Below are positions 6,821-10,705 of a stretch of DNA of 10,705 nucleotides, one piece after another. How positions within the stretch are numbered: the first letter of the stretch is position 1; every line of letters starts with the position of its first letter. This stretch comes from UBA9414 sp958446945 (GTDB taxonomy: Bacteria > Bacillota > Clostridia > Lachnospirales > Lachnospiraceae): contig CAUCYJ010000086.1 in NCBI GenBank assembly GCA_958446945.1, positions 1 to 10,705 of the forward strand. Direction: 5' to 3'. The notes below the pieces were generated by a model. That model was not told the origin of the DNA. It ran no database searches and saw only the letters and a list, made by a program, of their open reading frames with translations. The position numbers were made by a program, and so were the translations under genes.

Positions 6821-6893
6821 TCATAGAAAATTAGCTGTTAGTGGTACCACTCGAGCGCGGAGAACCTTGCCTGAAGGATTCTTTTCTATGAAA
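6819..6893 (+). other. Unidentified structured leader element with 12-bp terminal inverted repeat
   Basis: TTTCATAGAAAA (6819-6830) is perfectly complementary to TTTTCTATGAAA (6882-6893). Inside are two more hairpins: the palindrome AGTGGTACCACT (6840-6851), and GAACCTT paired with AAGGATTC (about 6862-6881) around a GCCTG loop. The result is a closed three-way-junction shape in the queL 5' leader. I do not recognise a known RNA class. It could be a regulatory RNA, a processing or stability element, or a small repeat insertion. Confidence 0.45.
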
Positions 6894-6951
6894 CGATAGT
6901 GAAAAATTATAGAGAAATACAGGAGATCAGCGAAAGAAGGAGGAAGAATGC

Positions 6952-7683
6952 ATGGAAGAGAAGTTTGAACCGGAACGATACAGTGTGATCCGGGAGAAAA
7001 ATAAGCGGGAGATTGTGATGCTGCGTGGAAGCGGCTGTAAGTGGAAACGCTGTGCATTTTGTGACTATCATTTTGATGCTTCTCCGGATGAGGAAGCGAA
7101 TTTCCGGCTGAATGAGCAGGAGCTTAATAAAGTAACAGGCCTGTACCATAAGCTGGAAGTAATTAATTCCGGAAGTTTTTGTGATCTGGATGAAAAAACT
7201 ATTGAAAAGATTATTGCTGTCTGCAAAGAAAAAGAAATCGGAGAAATCCATTTTGAATGTCATTGGATCCATCGAAGAGAAGCTGCGGATTTTCGGAAGA
7301 GATTTGCTGATCAGGGAATGATTGTAAAAATTAAAACAGGAATTGAAACGTTTGATGAGCGGATGCGTCAAGAGGTAATGAAGAAGGGGCTTCCGGAAAA
7401 TGATCCGGAAGTGATTGCACAATATTTTGATGAAGCATGTTTTCTGTTTGGACTGAGCGGACAGACAGAGGCATCTATGCGATATGATATCGAAACAGGA
7501 CTGGCACACTTTGAACGGATCTGTCTCAATATTATGGTAGAGAATACAACTTTGATAAAACCGGATCCGGATGTAATCAAAGTATTCCGGGAGCGGATCT
7601 ATCCTGACTATATTGAAAACGAGCGGGTAGATATTTTAATGGAAAATACAGATTTTGGAGTAGGAGGAGAAAAACATGTCTAA
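6952..7683 (+). CDS. queL: Radical SAM protein, QueL-like (queuine lyase candidate)
   Basis: A 243-residue cytoplasmic protein with a Cys cluster at 29, 34 and 37. The spacing is CX4CX2C (GCKWKRCAFCDYH), not the usual CX3CX2C of radical SAM enzymes. It is followed by NSGSF (72-76) and a short radical SAM-like barrel. It is the first gene behind a preQ1-I riboswitch and overlaps a YhhQ-type queuosine-precursor transporter by 8 bases. QueL, described in Clostridioides difficile, is a radical SAM enzyme that releases preQ1 from queuine for reuse in tRNA modification; the assignment rests on this context and motif reading, not on an alignment. AAGGAGG (6937-6943) lies 8 bases before ATG 6952. The ATG at 6948 is out of frame and stops at once. 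Another radical SAM step in 7-deazapurine metabolism is the main alternative. Confidence 0.7.
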   Translation: MEEKFEPERYSVIREKNKREIVMLRGSGCKWKRCAFCDYHFDASPDEEANFRLNEQELNKVTGLYHKLEVINSGSFCDLDEKTIEKIIAVCKEKEIGEIHFECHWIHRREAADFRKRFADQGMIVKIKTGIETFDERMRQEVMKKGLPENDPEVIAQYFDEACFLFGLSGQTEASMRYDIETGLAHFERICLNIMVENTTLIKPDPDVIKVFRERIYPDYIENERVDILMENTDFGVGGEKHV

Positions 7684-8374
7684 TGAATTGCTGTTATGCA
7701 TTTCTGTAATCCTTTTGTTTGGAGGAACATTATTATTTTACTATCTAATGGGAGTTACCGGGTTGTATTGCTGGACGGTACTTGCAACGATTTCTGCTAA
7801 TATTGAAGTATTGATTTTGATCAAAGCGTTTGGTATGGAGCAAACACTGGGAAATGTTATGTTTGCATCTACATTTCTCGTAACAGATATTATTAGCGAG
7901 ATTGGAGGAAAAGAAAAAGCAAATCGTGCAGTGAATATAGGGATTATGACATCCATGATGTTTATTTTAATTTCTCAGCTATGGCTGTTATATACACCGG
8001 CGCAAGGAGACTGGGCGATGCCGAGTATTCAGGCAATTTTTTCAAATACACCGCGTCTGATGCTTGTGAGTTTTGCCGTGTATGCAATCTGTCAGAAATT
8101 TGATGTATGGCTGTATCATAAATGGTGGGAATTAACAGATAGGAAATATCACGACCACAGTCGTTTTCTGTGGCTGCGCAACAATGGTTCTACAATGATC
8201 TCACAGCTTTTAAATACAGTATTATTCACGGTCGGAGCTTTCTGGGGAGTTTACGACGGAAAAACACTTCTGTCTGTACTTGGTTCAAGCTATGTTATTT
8301 ATCTTGTTACAAGCCTGCTTGACACACCGTTTGTCTATTGGGCAAGGAAAATTAAACCGAGAAGTGAAGTATAA
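7676..8374 (+). CDS. yhhQ: YhhQ/VUT family queuosine precursor transporter
   Basis: A 232-residue multi-pass inner-membrane protein of the VUT_1 (PF02592) family. E. coli YhhQ of this family imports preQ0 and preQ1; relatives in some bacteria take queuine. Family marks are TD(70-71)IISEIGGKEKANRAV, and WLRNNGSTMISQ (166-177) before a further membrane segment. Hydrophobic helices lie near residues 4-26, 28-50, 60-75, 86-107, 125-140, 173-192 and 200-221. GGAGG (7663-7667) lies 8 bases before the ATG, which overlaps the end of queL, so the two are translationally coupled. The preQ1 riboswitch supports a precursor or queuine import role; which base it carries cannot be read here. A strong terminator follows the stop codon. 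Confidence 0.88.
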   Translation: MSNELLLCISVILLFGGTLLFYYLMGVTGLYCWTVLATISANIEVLILIKAFGMEQTLGNVMFASTFLVTDIISEIGGKEKANRAVNIGIMTSMMFILISQLWLLYTPAQGDWAMPSIQAIFSNTPRLMLVSFAVYAICQKFDVWLYHKWWELTDRKYHDHSRFLWLRNNGSTMISQLLNTVLFTVGAFWGVYDGKTLLSVLGSSYVIYLVTSLLDTPFVYWARKIKPRSEV

Positions 8375-8384
8375 TATTTAGAAC

Positions 8385-8410
8385 ATATTAAAGAAAACTC
8401 CGCATATTCT
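8385..8410 (+). promoter_or_regulatory. Candidate sigma-E promoter of spmB
   Basis: ATATT (8385-8389, preceded by C), 13 bases, then CATATTCT (8403-8410). This agrees well with the sigma-E pattern (kmATATT, 12-14 bases, CATACAnT). A start near 8417 would give a leader of about 20 bases that keeps GGAG but drops the 5' arm of the terminator. Confidence 0.5.
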
Positions 8411-8436
8411 GTAAAAAGAATGGTGCGGAGTTTTTT
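8394..8436 (+). terminator. Terminator of the queuosine operon, overlapping the spmB start region
   Basis: AAAACTCCGCATATTC (8394-8409) pairs with the segment 8418-8434 through GAAT and TGCGGAGTTTT, with a small internal bulge, around an 8-base loop. Six T (8431-8436) run directly into the spmB ATG at 8437. The spmB ribosome site GGAG (8427-8430) is in the 3' arm. Confidence 0.85.
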
Positions 8437-8958
8437 ATGAGCGTGTTGATGTATTGTTCAGATTACATTGTTCCTTTTATTATTCTGTCTATTGTGGTGT
8501 ATGGACTTTTGGAGCAGGTTAATGTGTATCAGGAATTTATTAAAGGAGCAAGAAGTGGATTTCTGACAGTCGTGAAAATTATGCCAACTTTGATTGGTCT
8601 GATGGTAGCGGTTGGAATCTTGCGGGCATCTGGATTTCTTGATTTTATTGCTGGTTGTATCGGATGTGTCAGTAGTAAAGTTGGGTTTCCGGGAGAACTT
8701 GTTCCGCTTACGGTAGTAAAGATGTTTTCGTCTTCAGCAGCATCGGGCCTTCTGCTGGATGTGTTTAAAGAATATGGAACAGATTCCTATATTGGTATGA
8801 TCGCATCCATTTCTATGGCGTGTACAGAAACGATTTTTTATACAATGTCTATTTATTTTATGACAGCCGGTATTAAAAAGACAAGATACACTCTTGCCGG
8901 AGGGCTTGTCGCCACCCTTGCTGGACTTATAGCAAGTGTGATTCTTGCCGGTATGTAG
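8437..8958 (+). CDS. spmB: Spore maturation protein B (SpmB)
   Basis: A 173-residue membrane protein that acts with SpmA in spore core dehydration. It follows the family pattern: an N-terminal helix (8-26), YQEFIKGARSGF (31-42), a long hydrophobic stretch with LMVAVGILRASGFLD, then GFPGELVPLTVVK and SSSAASGLLLDV, YGTDSYIGMIAS, and a C-terminal helix. The nucleoside-transporter-gate-like SpmA/SpmB fold is consistent with this. The ribosome site GGAG (8427-8430) sits 6 bases before ATG 8437, inside the 3' arm of the preceding terminator. The length is like B. subtilis SpmB. It is separated from spmA by the queuosine operon and has its own sigma-E-like promoter. No clear terminator hairpin follows. 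Confidence 0.93.
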   Translation: MSVLMYCSDYIVPFIILSIVVYGLLEQVNVYQEFIKGARSGFLTVVKIMPTLIGLMVAVGILRASGFLDFIAGCIGCVSSKVGFPGELVPLTVVKMFSSSAASGLLLDVFKEYGTDSYIGMIASISMACTETIFYTMSIYFMTAGIKKTRYTLAGGLVATLAGLIASVILAGM

Positions 8959-8986
8959 AAAAATACAATCTACTGTTTATTTTTTC

Positions 8987-9014
8987 TTGGCATTTTCCTT
9001 AGATTGCGTATAAT
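8987..9014 (+). promoter_or_regulatory. Sigma-A promoter of the CoA-disulfide reductase gene
   Basis: TTGGCA (8987-8992), 16 bases, then a perfect TATAAT (9009-9014). It lies 50 bases upstream of the ATG at 9064, so this gene does not depend on spmB transcription. Confidence 0.7.
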
Positions 9015-9063
9015 AGAGATAGAGCGATAGTGAAAATTTCGGAAAGGAACAGGTGTATATTAT

Positions 9064-10705
9064 ATGAAAGTATTGGTCATTGGCGGTGTTGCAGCAGGAA
9101 CAAAGGCTGCGGCAAAATTAAAAAGAGAAGACCGTTCTGCAGAAGTAACAATTGTGACAAAAAGCAGAGATATTTCTTATGCAGGCTGTGGTCTGCCGTA
9201 TTATGTGGGAGACGTGATTCCGGATAAGGAACAGCTTATTGTAAATACACCGGCAAAATTTGCAGCGCTGACAGGAGTGAAAGTGCTGACGGAACGAGAA
9301 GTCATTGCATTGCATCCGGATACAAAAGAAGCTATTGTGAAAAATCAGCGTACAGGAGCAGAGGAAAGCTATTCTTTTGATACATGCATCATCGCTTCCG
9401 GAGCATCTGCAATTGTTCCGAGAGTATCAGGCGCAGATCTTCCGGGAGTATTTACAATGCGGACACCGGATGATGCTATTGAGACAAAGGAATATATGAT
9501 TTCTTCCGGAGCGAAACGAGCAGTTGTTGCAGGGGGCGGATTTATCGGACTTGAGATTGCAGAGAATCTGATGACACAGGGATTGGCTGTGACAGTAATT
9601 GATATGGCTGATCAGATTATGCCGGGATTTGACCGTGAACTTGCAGATTATGTAAAACGTCATTTGGAGAAAAAAGGAATAAAAGTGCTTCTGAATACAA
9701 AGCTTGAAGCAATTGTTGGACAGACAAAGGCTGAAGGTGTGAAGACAGATCAGGGTGAGCTGAAAGCAGATATGGTAGTCATGTCTCTCGGAATTCGGCC
9801 AAATACCGCCTTTTTGAAAGACAGTGGTGTAAATTTGATGCCAAACGGAACCATTGTGGTAGATGAGATGCTGCGGACGAATGTTCCGGATGTATATGCA
9901 GCAGGCGACTGTGTATGTGTAAAGAATCGTATGACAGGCAAAACAGCGTGGTCTCCAATGGGTTCTTCTGCAAATATGGAAGGGCGTACACTGGCAGAAG
10001 GCATTGCAGGAAAATCAGTTTCTTATTTGGGTGTACTTGGAACAGCAGTTATTCATCTTCCGGAATTAAATGGAGGAAGGACCGGGTTAAGCGAGGAAGC
10101 TGCGAAGACAGAAGGATATGCTACAGAGACAGTAACGTGTGTTGTAGATGATAAAGCGCACTACTATCCGGGGGCAGGTTCCTTTATTATTAAGTTAATT
10201 GCAGATCGTACAAGCCGCAGACTTCTGGGAGTTCAGGTACTTGGCCAGGGAGCGGTGGATAAAGTTATAGATATTGGAGTGGTTGCACTTACAATGGGAG
10301 CGGAGCTTTCCAAGCTTCAGAATATGGATCTGGCGTATGCACCGCCATTTTCCACAGCAATCCATCCATTTGTGACAGCAGTCAATATTCTGGTAAATAA
10401 ACTGGATGGAGCGCTTGAGAGTATGACTCCGGCAGAGTTTGCCAAAGGCGCTGCAAAAGAGTATAAAATCGTGGATGCGTCTTTGCAGCCGTCCATTTCA
10501 GGAGCGCCGTATGTGGATGTAACTGCCGTGAACGGACCAATTGACGGTCTTGAGAAAGATGAGAAATTACTTCTTGTCTGTGCAAAAGGAAAACGTGGAT
10601 ATCTGCTTCAGAACCGTTTGAAATATTACGGATATACGAATACGAAAGTGCTTGAGGGCGGTTTATTTGTCAATACTGTTAAAGTGCAGGAAGAAGTTAC
10701 AGTAA
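9064..10705 (+). CDS. cdr: FAD-dependent CoA-disulfide reductase with rhodanese domain (3' end beyond window)
   Basis: 547 codons are visible and the frame is still open at the edge. N-terminal FAD site VIGGVAAG (5-12), single redox Cys42 in YAGCGLPYY, NAD(P)H site GGGFIG (157-162), second FAD motif AAGDC (279-283) and the dimer-interface motif YAPPFSTAIHP (425-435) mark the CoA-disulfide reductase/NADH oxidase family. The reaction is NAD(P)H-dependent reduction of CoA disulfides, persulfides or O2. After about residue 450 a rhodanese domain follows, with active loop CAKGKR (506-511), Cys506 being the sulfur-carrying residue. Fusions of this kind act as CoA-persulfide/polysulfide reductases. 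AGGTG (9051-9055) lies 8 bases before the ATG. Residues after 540 continue past the rhodanese domain, so a further sulfur-carrier domain (TusA or DsrE type) is possible but not visible. Confidence 0.9.
   Translation, partial: MKVLVIGGVAAGTKAAAKLKREDRSAEVTIVTKSRDISYAGCGLPYYVGDVIPDKEQLIVNTPAKFAALTGVKVLTEREVIALHPDTKEAIVKNQRTGAEESYSFDTCIIASGASAIVPRVSGADLPGVFTMRTPDDAIETKEYMISSGAKRAVVAGGGFIGLEIAENLMTQGLAVTVIDMADQIMPGFDRELADYVKRHLEKKGIKVLLNTKLEAIVGQTKAEGVKTDQGELKADMVVMSLGIRPNTAFLKDSGVNLMPNGTIVVDEMLRTNVPDVYAAGDCVCVKNRMTGKTAWSPMGSSANMEGRTLAEGIAGKSVSYLGVLGTAVIHLPELNGGRTGLSEEAAKTEGYATETVTCVVDDKAHYYPGAGSFIIKLIADRTSRRLLGVQVLGQGAVDKVIDIGVVALTMGAELSKLQNMDLAYAPPFSTAIHPFVTAVNILVNKLDGALESMTPAEFAKGAAKEYKIVDASLQPSISGAPYVDVTAVNGPIDGLEKDEKLLLVCAKGKRGYLLQNRLKYYGYTNTKVLEGGLFVNTVKVQEEVTV

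Noticed and set aside
6836..6860. T-box-like GTGGTACCAC and GCGG near the queL gene
   Set aside because: The T-box core UGGNACCGCG is not intact, there is no stem I or specifier loop, and the downstream genes are not amino-acid related.
6907..7509. Minus-strand 200-codon open frame opposite queL
   Set aside because: It is antisense to a gene with clear motifs and context, and is low-complexity Phe/Ser/Leu-rich, as expected for a shadow frame.
6894..9036. Shared 12-mer CGATAGTGAAAA in two leaders (6894 and 9025)
   Set aside because: It is short and AT-rich, the flanking bases differ and no common structure is seen; probably chance.

Overview
The window looks like chromosome from a low-GC, endospore-forming Firmicute, most likely a gut Lachnospiraceae-type Clostridium relative. 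Reasons: AT-rich intergenic DNA, strong GGAGG ribosome binding sites, many intrinsic terminators and riboswitches, spore-maturation genes spmA and spmB, and a stand-alone UgpC/MsmK-type sugar ABC ATPase. No mobile element, tRNA, rRNA or CRISPR array was found.

Layout. (1) 41-307, minus strand: a small glutaredoxin-like gene. Read from its real start it has an in-frame TGA exactly at the first Cys of the CxxC motif, with a SECIS-like hairpin behind it, so it is a strong selenoprotein candidate. (2) 594-1706: sugar ABC transporter ATPase, monocistronic with a strong terminator. (3) 1840-5992: a consensus promoter, a yybP-ykoY (Mn2+) riboswitch whose P1 helix competes with a terminator, a P2A-type cation ATPase and an AI-2E family membrane protein 3 bases behind it. 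This looks like a Mn2+-induced export operon. (4) 5995-6594 spmA. (5) 6620-8436: a promoter, a preQ1-I riboswitch with two tandem terminators, an unexplained structured leader element, a QueL-like radical SAM gene and an overlapping YhhQ-family transporter. This is a queuosine/queuine salvage operon that lies between spmA and spmB, genes that are adjacent in Bacillus subtilis. (6) 8437-8958 spmB. (7) 9064 to the window end: an FAD-dependent CoA-disulfide reductase with a fused rhodanese domain, running off the edge.

The most interesting signals are the probable UGA-encoded selenocysteine, and an architecture shared by spmA and spmB. Each starts inside the terminator hairpin of the vegetative operon before it, and each has a sigma-E-like promoter whose -10 lies in the 5' arm of that hairpin. 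Read-through RNA would hide the start region, while RNA begun at the spore promoter would lack the masking arm. All functional calls come from reading motifs by eye; no database search was possible.
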